Assembly (NCBI RefSeq): GCF_028462495.1
Contig: NZ_JAQOWX010000019.1
Coordinates: forward strand, 1 to 64,000
From: Roseateles_E sp005503085
GTDB lineage: Bacteria > Pseudomonadota > Gammaproteobacteria > Burkholderiales > Burkholderiaceae_C
DNA length: 64,000 nucleotides
Direction: 5' to 3'
Shown: positions 55,673 through 64,000 of the stretch, one piece after another
How the letters are laid out: every line of letters begins with the position of its first letter
How positions within the stretch are numbered: position 1 is the stretch's first letter
Program-made: the position numbers and the translations under genes
Notes under the pieces: model-generated
The model's database searches: none
What the model was told of the DNA's origin: nothing
What the model saw: the letters and a program-made list of their open reading frames with translations, nothing else

Positions 55673-57049
55673 TCAGTGCAGGCCCAGCAGGCGGGCCATG
55701 TCATTGGAAAGGGCCAGAGTCATCATCAGCAGCATGACCAACACGCCAGCGCGTTGCAGCTGCCGGAGCCACCATTCCGAAACGGGGCGGCCGCTCAAAC
55801 CCTCGAAAAGATAATACATCAGGTGTCCGCCATCGAGCATCGGCAGCGGCAGCAGGTTCAGCACGCCCAGGCTGACGCTGACCAGCGCGAGAAAGCTCAG
55901 GTACTGGGTCAGGCCCAGCTTGGCGGACTGGCCCGCATAGTCGGCAATCGTGATCGGCCCGCTGAGGTTCTTCAGCGAGGCCTCGCCGATCAGCATGCGG
56001 CCGAAGGTCGTCAGGGTCAGCGCCGAGACGTCCCAGGTGCGCTTGGCACCCAGCCACAGCGAGTCCAGCGGCCCATGGCTGACCGTCACCAACTCGGGCG
56101 CCGAACCCAGCATGGCCTCGATACGGCCCAGGCGCTGGCCGGCGTCGTTGACGATGCGCGGCCGCACCTCCAGCATCAAGACCTGACCCGCGCGCTCGAC
56201 CTGCCACTGCATCGCGGGCGCTCGCTCGCCCTCGACGCCCTGGGCGCTGGCGCGTATCAGCTCGCGCAGCGCGGCCGCATCACCGGCCGGCCGGCCATCG
56301 ACGCTGAGCACCCGGTCGCCGCGCCGCAGCCCGGCCTGCTCGCCGGCACCGCCGGCCACCAGCTCGCCCAGCACCGGCTCGCTGAAGGCACCGCCCAGGC
56401 CCACCTCGCGCATCAACTGCGCATCGAGTTCGCGGCCACGCAAGGCCTCGGTATCGAGCACCAGCACGCGCCGGCCATGGCCTTGCGCATCGCTGACGCT
56501 CAGATGCAGCTTGCCGCCATCGGACAGCACCTGGGTCAGCTGCCAGCGCAGCTCGGGCAGCGACTGCAGCTCGGTCCAGTCCTGGCCATCGCGCGAGGTC
56601 GCCTGCACCCAGTCACCGACGCGCATGCCGGCGCGCTCGGCCAGGCTGCCGGCCAGCGGCGCGCCCAGCACGGGCTTGGGCTCTTCGACACCCATCAGAT
56701 TGACCGCCGCGAACAGGGCGATCGCCAGCAGGAAGTTCGCCACCGGGCCGGCCGCAACGATGGCGGCGCGTTGGCGCAGCGGCTTGTTGTTGAAGGCCTT
56801 GGCGCGCTCGTGCGGCGCCACCGGGCCTTCGCGCTCGTCGAGCATGCGCACATAGCCGCCCAGCGGCAGGGCCGACAAGGTGAACTCGGTGGCATCGGGC
56901 CCGTTCTGGCGCCGCCAGATCACGCGGCCGAAGCCCACCGAAAAGCGCAGTACCTTGACGCCGCAGGCCTTGGCCACGCGGTAGTGCCCCCATTCGTGCA
57001 CGACGATCAGCACGCCCAGGGTCAGCAGAAAAGCCAGGATCGTGACCAT
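55673..57049 (-). CDS. rseP: Site-2 zinc protease RseP
   Basis: A 458-residue inner-membrane metalloprotease that cleaves anti-sigma factor RseA and signal-peptide remnants. The zinc motif HEWGH lies in the first membrane helix (VVHEWGHYRVAKACG). Two PDZ regions occupy the periplasmic middle (LAERAGMRVGDWV; AGEQAGLRRGDRVLSVDGR), and the third zinc ligand lies in MLDGGHLMYYLFE. ATG 57049 (MVTILAFLL) is the family start and shares one base with the dxr stop. Confidence 0.97.
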   Translation of the reverse strand: MVTILAFLLTLGVLIVVHEWGHYRVAKACGVKVLRFSVGFGRVIWRRQNGPDATEFTLSALPLGGYVRMLDEREGPVAPHERAKAFNNKPLRQRAAIVAAGPVANFLLAIALFAAVNLMGVEEPKPVLGAPLAGSLAERAGMRVGDWVQATSRDGQDWTELQSLPELRWQLTQVLSDGGKLHLSVSDAQGHGRRVLVLDTEALRGRELDAQLMREVGLGGAFSEPVLGELVAGGAGEQAGLRRGDRVLSVDGRPAGDAAALRELIRASAQGVEGERAPAMQWQVERAGQVLMLEVRPRIVNDAGQRLGRIEAMLGSAPELVTVSHGPLDSLWLGAKRTWDVSALTLTTFGRMLIGEASLKNLSGPITIADYAGQSAKLGLTQYLSFLALVSVSLGVLNLLPLPMLDGGHLMYYLFEGLSGRPVSEWWLRQLQRAGVLVMLLMMTLALSNDMARLLGLH

Positions 57050-58245
57050 CACGCGGCCAGGCCCTGCATCAGCGCCCGGGCATGACGGCGGGCACGCTGG
57101 TCCAGCGCCAGTAGGCCCTCGACGCTGGCACATTCACCGGCCTCGGGATGCAGCTCCTCAAGGCTGCGCTGGTTGATCTGGTGGATCTGGTCGAAGCGCA
57201 GGCGCCGCTCCAGGAAGGCGGCAACCGCCTCCTCGTTGGCGGCGTTCAGCACTGCGGTCGCACCCTCGGCGGCGCGCAAGGCCTGCCAGGACAGGTGCAG
57301 GCCGGGGAAGCGGATCGCATCGGCCTCCTCGAAGGTCAGCGAGGGTCCGCCGACCAGGTCCAGGGTCTTGGCACCGGTCGCGATGCGCTCCGGGAAGGCC
57401 AGGCCGTAGGCAATCGGCACCCGCATATCGGGCGTGCCGAGCTGGGCCAGCACCGACTGGTCGCGGCACACCACCATCGAATGGATGATGCTTTGCGGAT
57501 GGATCACGACCTTGATCTGCTCGGGCCTCAGGCCGAACAGCCAGCGTGCCTCGATCACCTCCAGCGCCTTGTTCATCATGGTCGCCGAATCGACCGAGAT
57601 CTTGCGACCCATCACCCAGTTCGGATGAGCGCAGGCCTCGTCCGGCGTGACCGCCGCGAGGCTGGCCGGATCGCGCTGGCGGAAAGGGCCGCCGGACGCG
57701 GTCAGCACGATGTGGTCCAGCCGCTGATGCCAGGTCGAGCGGTCCTCGGGCAGGCACTGGAAGATGGCCGAATGCTCGCTGTCGATCGGCAGCAGGCTGG
57801 CGCCGCCCTGCTCGACCGCCTGCATGAACAGCGCGCCGCCCAGCACAATGGCTTCCTTGTTGGCCAGCAGCAGCTTCTTGCCGGCGCGCGCGGCAGCGAT
57901 GGCCGGCGCCAGGCCTGCCGAGCCGACGATGGCGGCCATCACCGCATCGACCTCGGGGTGGGCGGCGATCTCGGCCAGGCTGTTCGGGCCGTCCAGCACC
58001 TCGGTCTTCAAGCCCTGCTCACGCAGCAGGCTGCGCAGCTGGGCCGCCAGGACCGGATCGGGCAGCACGGCAAAACGGGGCCGATGCTGCAGGCATTGCA
58101 CGGCCAGCTCGTCGACCCGGCTCATCGCGCTGAGCGCGAAGACCTCGTAGCGGTCCGGGTGGCGGGCCAGCACGTCCAGGGTGTTGACGCCGATCGAGCC
58201 GGTGGCGCCGAGCACGCAAACACGCTGACGTTGGGACAGATTCAT
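57049..58245 (-). CDS. dxr: 1-deoxy-D-xylulose 5-phosphate reductoisomerase
   Basis: 398 residues; makes 2-C-methyl-D-erythritol 4-phosphate in the MEP isoprenoid pathway, which supplies the UppS substrate made next door. The NADPH motif is CVLGATGSIGVNTLDV. The active-site blocks are LLLANKEAIVLGG, LPIDSEHSAIFQCL (metal and substrate) and WVMGRKISVDSATMMNK. Its start overlaps the cdsA stop by 4 bp. Confidence 0.98.
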   Translation of the reverse strand: MNLSQRQRVCVLGATGSIGVNTLDVLARHPDRYEVFALSAMSRVDELAVQCLQHRPRFAVLPDPVLAAQLRSLLREQGLKTEVLDGPNSLAEIAAHPEVDAVMAAIVGSAGLAPAIAAARAGKKLLLANKEAIVLGGALFMQAVEQGGASLLPIDSEHSAIFQCLPEDRSTWHQRLDHIVLTASGGPFRQRDPASLAAVTPDEACAHPNWVMGRKISVDSATMMNKALEVIEARWLFGLRPEQIKVVIHPQSIIHSMVVCRDQSVLAQLGTPDMRVPIAYGLAFPERIATGAKTLDLVGGPSLTFEEADAIRFPGLHLSWQALRAAEGATAVLNAANEEAVAAFLERRLRFDQIHQINQRSLEELHPEAGECASVEGLLALDQRARRHARALMQGLAA

Positions 58246-59093
58246 TTCAGATGACTCAGAGAACTCAGGGCCAGGGCCAGCGGAAACACCGGCAGCAAGG
58301 CATCGACCCGATCCAGCACGCCGCCATGGCCGGGCAGCAGCTGGCTGCTGTCCTTGGCACCGACGGCCCGCTTGATCAGGGACTCGAACAGATCGCCGAC
58401 CACACTCATGCAGCTCAGGAACAGCAGGGCCAGCACACCAACGGGCAAGGCCTGAGCCCGCAGCAGGAGCTGATAGAGGCTGGGCGAATCGACCGCCAGA
58501 TGGCGATCGATGCCAAAAGCCCAGGCAAAGCCCAGCAGCAGCACGCCCAGCATGCCGGTCCAGACCCCCTCCCAGCTCTTGCCGGGGCTGATCGCCGGCG
58601 CCAGCTTGCGACGGCCGAAGGTCCGCCCGCCGAAATAGGCCGCGATATCGGCCATCCAGACCAGGCAGAAGATGGACAGCAGGAAATTGATGCCGACGGC
58701 CTTGGCCTGGGCCATCGCCAGCCAGGCCGCCCACAGCGCCAGCGCGCCGAGAATCAGCCGCAAGGGCTTGGAAGCCTGCGGCCAGGCCGCCGGCCCGCCG
58801 CGCAGCGCATAGGCTCCGCCCAGCACCCAGATCAGGGCCGCCAGCCACCAGCACCAGGCCGGCGGTGCGCTCAGGCCCATGGCCAGCAAGGTCCCGGCAC
58901 AAAGGCCGGCAATACCGGCGCCGAACAGCAGGGCCGGCAGGCCGGGCAGACCGTTCAGCCGCGACCACTCCCAGCCGGCAGTGGCAATCATCACCAGGGT
59001 CAGCAGTGCGAACGGCCAGGGCGAGGCCGCGAACAGGGCCGGCAGCAGGACCGCCAGCAGCACCAGGGCCGTGAGAATGCGCTGTTTGAGCAT
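58242..59093 (-). CDS. cdsA: Phosphatidate cytidylyltransferase
   Basis: A 283-residue membrane enzyme that makes CDP-diacylglycerol, with about eight hydrophobic segments. The C-terminal signature S-LIKRAVGAKDSSQLLPGHGG-LDRVD is present (VGDLFESLIKRAVGAKDSSQ cited in part). It starts 3 bp after uppS and overlaps dxr by 4 bp. Confidence 0.97.
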   Translation of the reverse strand: MLKQRILTALVLLAVLLPALFAASPWPFALLTLVMIATAGWEWSRLNGLPGLPALLFGAGIAGLCAGTLLAMGLSAPPAWCWWLAALIWVLGGAYALRGGPAAWPQASKPLRLILGALALWAAWLAMAQAKAVGINFLLSIFCLVWMADIAAYFGGRTFGRRKLAPAISPGKSWEGVWTGMLGVLLLGFAWAFGIDRHLAVDSPSLYQLLLRAQALPVGVLALLFLSCMSVVGDLFESLIKRAVGAKDSSQLLPGHGGVLDRVDALLPVFPLALALSSLSHLK

Positions 59094-59095
59094 GC

Positions 59096-59842
59096 TCAGG
59101 CGCCAACCGCAGCCGGCACTTCCTTGACGCCGCCAAAGCGCCGATCACGCGCACGGAAGGCGGCGATCGCCGCATCCAGCTGGGCCTCGCCGAACTCCGG
59201 CCACAGGCAGTCGGAAAACACGAACTCGGTGTAAGCCACCTGCCAGAGCATGAAGTTGCTGATGCGCACCTCGCCACCGGTGCGGATGAACAAGTCCGGG
59301 TCGGGCGCATAGCTCATCGCCATGAACTCGCCGAGCTTGGCCTCGGTCATCTCCTCGGCCGGCACGCCGGCCTTGATCGCAGCCTTGGTGGCCTGCACGA
59401 TGTCCCAGCGGCCGCCGTAGTTGAAGGCGACGTTGAGCGTCAGCTTGCTGTTGTGGCGGGTCGAGGCCTCGGCCTCGTTCCAGGCATTGCGCAGCTTGTC
59501 TGACACCGCCTCGCGGTCGCCGACGATGCGGATGCGCACCCCCATCGCGCCCATGCGCGCCAGATAGCGCGACACTGCCGCCAGCACCAGGCCCATCAGG
59601 CCCGAGACCTCGTCGCTGGGCCGCTTCCAGTTCTCGCTGGAGAAGGCGAACACGGTCAGATACTCGATGTCGCGGTCGATGCAGGCCTGCACCACCTTGA
59701 CCAGGGCATCGACGCCCTGCTTGTGGCCGAAGAAGCGCGGCAGAAAGCGCTTCTTCGCCCAGCGGCCATTGCCATCCATCACGATGGCGATGTGGCGGGG
59801 GACCGCCTTGCTCTCGATAGTCACCGCAGCGCTTCCGCTCAA
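59096..59842 (-). CDS. uppS: Undecaprenyl pyrophosphate synthase (UppS/IspU)
   Basis: A 248-residue cis-prenyltransferase that makes the lipid carrier for cell-wall and O-antigen sugars. Motifs are HIAIVMDGNGRWAKKR (catalytic Asp), GHKQGVDAL, VFAFSSENWKRP and the C-terminal DLFIRTGGEVRISNFMLWQ with FSDCLWPEF. Its start overlaps the frr stop by 4 bp. Confidence 0.98.
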   Translation of the reverse strand: MSGSAAVTIESKAVPRHIAIVMDGNGRWAKKRFLPRFFGHKQGVDALVKVVQACIDRDIEYLTVFAFSSENWKRPSDEVSGLMGLVLAAVSRYLARMGAMGVRIRIVGDREAVSDKLRNAWNEAEASTRHNSKLTLNVAFNYGGRWDIVQATKAAIKAGVPAEEMTEAKLGEFMAMSYAPDPDLFIRTGGEVRISNFMLWQVAYTEFVFSDCLWPEFGEAQLDAAIAAFRARDRRFGGVKEVPAAVGA

Positions 59843-60399
59843 ACCGCCATGATCTCGGCTTCCTTGCCGGAGATCAGCTTGTCGATCTCGGCGATCGTGC
59901 GGTCGGTCAGCTTCTGCACCTCGTCGGTGCTGCGACGCTCGTCGTCCTCGGTGATCAGCTTGTCCTTCAGCAGCTTCTTGGCCTGCTCGTTGGCGTCGCG
60001 GCGCAGATTGCGCACCGCGATCTTGGCGTCTTCACCGGCATTGCGCACCACCTTGGTCAGGTCGCGGCGGCGCTCTTCGGTCAGTGCCGGCATCGGCACA
60101 CGGATCAGATCACCCTGGGTGGCGGGATTCAGGCCCAGATCCGACTCGCGGATCGCCTTCTCGATCTTGGCGCCCATGCCTTTTTCCCAGGGTTGGACGC
60201 TGATCGTGCGGGCATCGACCAGGGTGACATTGGCCACCTGGGAGATCGGCACCATGGAGCCGTAATAGTCGACGCTGACCTGGTCGAGGATGCCAGGGTG
60301 GGCGCGACCGGTGCGTATCTTCTGCAACTCGCTCTTGAAGGACTCCACCGACTTGGCCATCTTCTGTTCGGCCGTCTTCTTGATATCTGCAGTGCTCAT
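59839..60399 (-). CDS. frr: Ribosome recycling factor
   Basis: A 186-residue tRNA-mimic that splits post-termination ribosomes with EF-G. Family blocks are LQKIRTGRAHPGILDQVSVDYYG, LGLNPATQGDLIRVPMPALT and DEVQKLTDRTIAEIDKL. It lies 45 bp after pyrH and overlaps uppS by 4 bp. Confidence 0.98.
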   Translation of the reverse strand: MSTADIKKTAEQKMAKSVESFKSELQKIRTGRAHPGILDQVSVDYYGSMVPISQVANVTLVDARTISVQPWEKGMGAKIEKAIRESDLGLNPATQGDLIRVPMPALTEERRRDLTKVVRNAGEDAKIAVRNLRRDANEQAKKLLKDKLITEDDERRSTDEVQKLTDRTIAEIDKLISGKEAEIMAV

Positions 60400-60444
60400 G
60401 ATTCTTGACCTTGCTCTGTCTTAGTCTCTAACGCGGGACCCGCC

Positions 60445-61155
60445 TCACACGTGGACCAGCGTGCCCTCGTCTTCGCCCATCACGACGCGCTTGAGCGCAC
60501 CCGGCTTGAAGATGCTGAACACCTTGATCGGCAGCTTCTGGTCGCGGCACAGCGCGAAGGCGGTGGCGTCCAGCACCTGCAGGTTCTTGGCGATAGCCTC
60601 GTCGAAGCTGATGCGCGAGTAGCGCGTGGCGTTCGGGTCCTTCTTGGGGTCGGCGCTGTAGACACCGTCCACCTTGGTAGCCTTCAGCACGATCTCGGCG
60701 CCGATCTCGGCGCCACGCAGCGCGGCAGCGGTGTCAGTCGTGAAGAAGGGATTGCCGGTGCCGGCCGCGAAGATCACCACCTTGCCCTCTTCGAGGTACT
60801 GCAAGGCCTTCGGGCGCACATAGGGCTCAACCACCTGTTCAATCGCAATGGCCGACATCACGCGGGCCGTCATGCCTTCCTGGCGCATCGTGTCGGCCAG
60901 GGCCAGCGAATTCATCACCGTGGCCAGCATGCCCATGTAATCGGCGGTGGCGCGATCCATGCCCACCGAGCCGCCGGCGACGCCGCGGAAGATATTGCCG
61001 CCGCCGATCACGACGGCCACCTCGACACCCATTTGCGTGATCTCCCGCACCTCCTGCACCATGCGCACGATGGTGGCACGGTTGATGCCGTAGGCGTCGT
61101 CGCCCATCAGGGCCTCGCCGGAGAGTTTGAGCAGGATGCGTTTATGCGCGGGCAT
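60445..61155 (-). CDS. pyrH: UMP kinase
   Basis: A 236-residue hexameric amino-acid-kinase-fold enzyme converting UMP to UDP. Blocks are RILLKLSGEALMGDDAYGI, VVIGGGNIFRG, VDGVYSADPKKDPNA and AGTGNPFFTTDTAAALRG. It is separated from tsf by a hairpin terminator and from frr by 45 bp. Confidence 0.98.
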   Translation of the reverse strand: MPAHKRILLKLSGEALMGDDAYGINRATIVRMVQEVREITQMGVEVAVVIGGGNIFRGVAGGSVGMDRATADYMGMLATVMNSLALADTMRQEGMTARVMSAIAIEQVVEPYVRPKALQYLEEGKVVIFAAGTGNPFFTTDTAAALRGAEIGAEIVLKATKVDGVYSADPKKDPNATRYSRISFDEAIAKNLQVLDATAFALCRDQKLPIKVFSIFKPGALKRVVMGEDEGTLVHV

Positions 61156-61228
61156 TCTTACCTCGTCAATGCTGTTGAGTGCCGCGATTCTTCCAGACCT
61201 CGTGGGTCCAAAGTCGCGGGCACAAGTG

Positions 61229-61256
61229 TAAAGGGCGCCACTGGCGCCCTTTATTT
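61229..61256 (-). terminator. Hairpin terminator between tsf and pyrH
   Basis: TAAAGGGCGCC / GGCGCCCTTTA with a three-base loop. Downstream of the stem on the minus strand the T-tract is short, so termination may be partial, which would allow readthrough into pyrH. Confidence 0.65.
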
Positions 61257-61266
61257 CTGCCGGGGC

Positions 61267-62163
61267 TTATTGCCCCTTGGCGGCGGCCACCTGAGCGGCC
61301 ACCTCGGCGGCGAAGTCGTCCACCTTCTTCTCGATGCCCTCACCCACCACGTACAGGGTGAAGCCCTTCACCGTGGTGGCCTTGTCCTTGAGCATCGCGC
61401 CGACGGTCTGCTTGCCATCGGCGGCCTTCACGAAGACCTGGTCCAGCAGCGAGACTTCCTTCAGGAACTTCTGCACCGAACCCTCGACCATCTTGGCGAC
61501 GATGTCGGCCGGCTTGCCGGACTCGGCAGCCTTCTCGGCAGCGATCTTGCGCTCCTTCTCGACCAGCTCGGCCGGCACATCGGCCGACGACAGCGCGGCC
61601 GGCTTCATCGCGGCGATGTGCATGGCGACGTCCTTGGCGGCGACTTCGTCACCGTCAAACTCGACCACCACACCGATGCGGGTGCCGTGCAGATAGGAAG
61701 CCAGCTTGGCGCCCGAAGCGTAGCGCTGGAAGCGGCGGATCGACATGTTCTCGCCGATCTTGCCGATCAGGCCCTTGCGCACATCTTCCACGGTCGGGCC
61801 GAAGCCTTCTTGCGACAGCGGCAGGGCCGACAGCGCGGCCACATCGGCCGGCGCCTGCTCGGCGATCAGGCCGGCGCAGGCGTTGACGAAAGCCAGGAAG
61901 GCATCGTTCTTCGAGACGAAGTCGGTCTCGCAGTTGACTTCCAGCAGCGCGCCATTGGCACCGACCACAGCGGTGGCAACCACGCCTTCGGCGGTCACGC
62001 GCGACGAGGCCTTGCCGGCCTTGTTGCCCAGCTTGACGCGCAGGATTTCCTCGGCACGGACCAGATCGCCTTCGGCTTCGGTCAGGGCCTTCTTGCATTC
62101 CATCATCGGTGCATCGGTGCGGGCGCGCAGTTCGCCGACCATGCTTGCGGTAATAGCAGCCAT
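61267..62163 (-). CDS. tsf: Elongation factor Ts
   Basis: 298 residues; the guanine nucleotide exchange factor of EF-Tu. The N-terminal UBA-like module shows ELRARTDAPMMECKKALTEAEGD, cited as TDAPMMECKKAL. The core shows VNCETDFVSKNDAF, the TDFV motif that disrupts the EF-Tu magnesium site, followed by the dimerisation and C-terminal modules. The start follows GGAGAAAG. It is the second gene after rpsB, separated from it by an intercistronic terminator. Confidence 0.98.
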   Translation of the reverse strand: MAAITASMVGELRARTDAPMMECKKALTEAEGDLVRAEEILRVKLGNKAGKASSRVTAEGVVATAVVGANGALLEVNCETDFVSKNDAFLAFVNACAGLIAEQAPADVAALSALPLSQEGFGPTVEDVRKGLIGKIGENMSIRRFQRYASGAKLASYLHGTRIGVVVEFDGDEVAAKDVAMHIAAMKPAALSSADVPAELVEKERKIAAEKAAESGKPADIVAKMVEGSVQKFLKEVSLLDQVFVKAADGKQTVGAMLKDKATTVKGFTLYVVGEGIEKKVDDFAAEVAAQVAAAKGQ

Positions 62164-62228
62164 TTTCTTTCTCCGTTTCTTGCGAGCGCCGTGTGCTTTC
62201 GCCCCACCGCACCCTTTGCATTTGCTTT

Positions 62229-62256
62229 GAAAAAAGGGGGCTGAACTCAGCCCCCT
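62229..62256 (-). terminator. Intercistronic terminator between rpsB and tsf
   Basis: Read on the minus strand: AGGGGGCTGA / TCAGCCCCCT with a two-base loop, followed by six T. It lies directly after the rpsB stop, so rpsB mRNA should exceed tsf mRNA unless readthrough is high. Confidence 0.88.
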
Positions 62257-62276
62257 CTCGCCCAGGCGCTGAAGGC

Positions 62277-63023
62277 TTAAGCGCCTTCGCTGACTTCCAC
62301 AAACTCGTCGCCGGCCGGGGCCACGGCTTGCACCAGCTCGTTGCCGGCGTTGGCACGGCCTTCCAGCACCGCGTCGGCCACAGCCTTGGCGTACAGGGCC
62401 ACGGCCTTGGCCGAGTCATCGTTGCCGGGGATCACGTAGTCGATGCCTTCGGGCGAGTGGTTGGTGTCAACCACGCCGATCACCGGAATGCCCAGCTTCT
62501 TGGCTTCGGCCACGGCAATCTTGTGATAGCCGACGTCGATCACGAAGATCGCGTCCGGCAGGGCGCCCATGTCCTGGATGCCGCCGATGTTCTTTTCCAG
62601 CTTGGCCAGGTCACGCTGGAACATCAGCGCTTCCTTCTTGATCGCGGGCTGGGTGCCGGCGTCGACCTGGGCTTGCATGTCCTTCAGGTTCTTCAGCGAA
62701 CCCTTGACCGTCTTGAAGTTGGTCATCATGCCGCCCAGCCAACGCTGGTCGACATAAGGCACGCCGGCGCGCTGGGCTTCCAGGGCGATGACTTCACGGG
62801 CTTGGCGCTTGGTGCCGATCATCAGCACGGTGCCGCGCTTGGCGGACAGCTGGCGCACGAACTTCATCGCCTCTTCGAACGCCGGCAGCGTCTTCTCGAG
62901 GTTGATGATGTGAATCTTGTTGCGATGGCCGTAGATATACGGGGCCATCTTGGGGTTCCAGAAGCGGGTTTGGTGACCAAAGTGGACGCCGGCTTCCAGC
63001 ATTTCACGCATCGTAACGGACAT
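62277..63023 (-). CDS. rpsB: 30S ribosomal protein S2
   Basis: 248 residues. S2 blocks are VTMREMLEAGVHFGHQTRFWNPKM, cited as LEAGVHFGHQTRFWNPKM, then FVRQLSAKRGTVLMIGTKRQA, YVDQRWLGGMMTNFKT and VIGVVDTNHSPEGIDYVIPGNDD. The start is preceded by GGAG (TTCGGAGTTACCC). It is first in the rpsB-tsf cluster, with a leader of about 140 nt from a candidate -10 box. Confidence 0.98.
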   Translation of the reverse strand: MSVTMREMLEAGVHFGHQTRFWNPKMAPYIYGHRNKIHIINLEKTLPAFEEAMKFVRQLSAKRGTVLMIGTKRQAREVIALEAQRAGVPYVDQRWLGGMMTNFKTVKGSLKNLKDMQAQVDAGTQPAIKKEALMFQRDLAKLEKNIGGIQDMGALPDAIFVIDVGYHKIAVAEAKKLGIPVIGVVDTNHSPEGIDYVIPGNDDSAKAVALYAKAVADAVLEGRANAGNELVQAVAPAGDEFVEVSEGA

Positions 63024-63303
63024 GGGTAACTCCGAAGGTTGTGTCTAAAATCCGGCTCGAATTGCCCTGCACACTTCAAGCAGCAGCAACACCTTTCGAT
63101 AGCCGGTTTGCGATTAGTTTTGCGTTGCCTCCCGCCCGGATGAGCAGACTCGCAAACAGCAAAACCCAAAGAGTATACACGACCCATGCCCCATAACCTG
63201 AGCGGCGCCCCGCAAGGCCTGCACAGCGGCCCCGTGCGAGCCGCCGACGCGATGCAAGAAACCGTGGCAGCCGAGCCTGCCGACCGGAAGCGGGGAGACT
63301 GAG
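63024..63303 (-). promoter_or_regulatory. rpsB promoter and leader region
   Basis: 280 bp between divergent rpsB and the oxidoreductase gene. On the minus strand TATACT (63177-63172) is a candidate -10; no convincing -35 is seen. The leader carries complementary arms GTTTTGC/GCAAAAC (63159-63165 and 63117-63123) that could close a larger structure, as expected of an S2-autoregulated leader, but I cannot match a known fold. The plus-strand side has only a Shine-Dalgarno (GGGGAGA) before 63304. Confidence 0.4.
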
Positions 63304-64000
63304 ATGCGCATCGCAGTCATAGGCGCCGGCATTATCGGCGTCAGCACCGCCTACGAGCTCGGCGCGGACGGCCACGAGGTCACCGTGTTCGAGCGCAGCG
63401 GCAGCGTCGCGGCTGAGACCAGCTTTGCCAACGCCGGCATCGTCGCGCCCGGCTATGTCGGCCCCTGGGCCGCACCGGGCATGCCAGCCAAGCTGTTGCG
63501 CCAGCTGTTCGCCAGCCATGCCGCGGCGCGGCTGGGCGGCCCGCCGAGCGCCGCTACGCTGTCCTGGCTGTGGCGCTGGTGGCGAGCCTGCAAGCCCAAA
63601 ACCCATGCCACGAACCGGCGCCGCATGCATGGGTTGGCGGCTTACAGCGCCGAGCGCCTGCGCACGCTGCGCCAGCAGCTGCAGCTGGACTACGAGCGCG
63701 CCGACGGCTATCTGGTGCTGCTGCGCAGCGCGCGCGAGCTCGCCGCCGCCCAGCCAGGCCTGCAACTGCTGGGCGAGCTGGGCGTGGCCCACAAGCTGCT
63801 GGACGCCGCGCAGTGCCGGGCCGTCGAGCCGGGCCTGAATCCGGACACCGCGCTGGCCGGCGGCATTCATCTGGCGCAGGACGAGGTCGGCAACTGCCGC
63901 CAGTTCACCCATCTGCTGCGCGGCGAGGCCCAGCGCCTGGGCGTGCGCTTTCGCTTCCACACGACGGTGCGCCGCATTGAGCCGGGCAGCGCGCCGCTGC
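63304..64000 (+). CDS. D-amino-acid dehydrogenase-like FAD oxidoreductase (partial)
   Basis: The first 232 residues of a gene cut by the window end. The FAD dinucleotide fold is at the N-terminus (MRIAVIGAGIIGVSTAYELG, then EVTVFER), followed by AETSFANAGIVAPGYVGPWAAPG, a DadA-family block (cited in part as TSFANAGIVAPGYVG), and ARLGGPPSAATLSWLWRWWRAC. DadA-type enzymes oxidise D-amino acids and pass electrons to the respiratory chain. The close family is clear, but DadA proper and other DadA-like oxidases cannot be separated from this fragment. GGGGAGACTGAG precedes the ATG. It is divergent from rpsB. Confidence 0.88.
   Translation, partial: MRIAVIGAGIIGVSTAYELGADGHEVTVFERSGSVAAETSFANAGIVAPGYVGPWAAPGMPAKLLRQLFASHAAARLGGPPSAATLSWLWRWWRACKPKTHATNRRRMHGLAAYSAERLRTLRQQLQLDYERADGYLVLLRSARELAAAQPGLQLLGELGVAHKLLDAAQCRAVEPGLNPDTALAGGIHLAQDEVGNCRQFTHLLRGEAQRLGVRFRFHTTVRRIEPGSAPL

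Overview
This window is ordinary chromosomal DNA from a GC-rich Gram-negative bacterium, most likely a betaproteobacterium of the order Burkholderiales (Roseateles/Rubrivivax/Leptothrix-like). The reasons are high GC with strong GC3 bias, priB lying between rpsF and rpsR, a Burkholderiales-type H-NS protein, a Bug/TctC substrate-binding protein with TctA/TctB, and the long rpsB-to-lpxB envelope cluster. No rRNA, tRNA, IS element, prophage or CRISPR array was seen. An N at 16451 flanked by an exact 106-bp duplication shows the sequence is a draft scaffold with a faulty join inside dnaG.

Layout. 1-900: a low-confidence accessory edge with a truncated minus-strand gene and a small CxCGCG protein. 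0.9-5.3 kb: a tandem of a pseudokinase-HDOD protein and a kinase-HDOD-GAF protein (minus). 5.4-10.9 kb: hrpA diverging from argA and yggX. 11-12.6 kb: an orphan Fe(III)-type binding protein and an H-NS protein. 12.8-19.4 kb: a PAS/GGDEF/EAL protein, dnaG and rpoD. 19.5-24.3 kb: a cyclase-FHA protein and hemH, converging on a large PEP-CTERM repeat protein. 24.4-29.6 kb: tctCBA (minus) diverging from tctDE (plus). 29.7-34 kb: hslR-grpE-dnaK-dnaJ with two sigma-32 promoters. 34-38.2 kb (minus): a LexA-box radical SAM gene, dnaB and rpsF-priB-rpsR-rplI. 38.4-43.7 kb: a VC_2705-type symporter, then a desaturase and ferredoxin reductase diverging from a FabR/DesT-like repressor. 43.7-48 kb: ppsA diverging from its regulator ppsR, which is coupled to an EamA transporter. 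48-63 kb (minus): rpsB-tsf-pyrH-frr-uppS-cdsA-dxr-rseP-bamA-skp-lpxD-fabZ-lpxA-lpxB-rnhB-rRNA/tRNA methyltransferase, with many 1-8 bp overlaps. 63.3 kb to the end: a truncated D-amino-acid-dehydrogenase-like gene.

How the genes work together. Much of the window is housekeeping: replication (dnaG, dnaB, priB, rnhB), transcription (rpoD), translation (S2, S6, S18, L9, EF-Ts, RRF), chaperones, and lipid A, isoprenoid, phospholipid and outer-membrane assembly. Regulatory input is readable in several places: sigma-32 sites at grpE and dnaK, a perfect LexA box at the radical SAM gene, perfect DnaA boxes beside dnaK and dnaB, and a palindrome between the desaturase operon and its TetR repressor. 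No convincing new multi-gene defence or mobile system is present. The least described items are the kinase/pseudokinase-HDOD pair, the cyclase-FHA fusion, the SOS-linked radical SAM gene and the two genes at the left edge.
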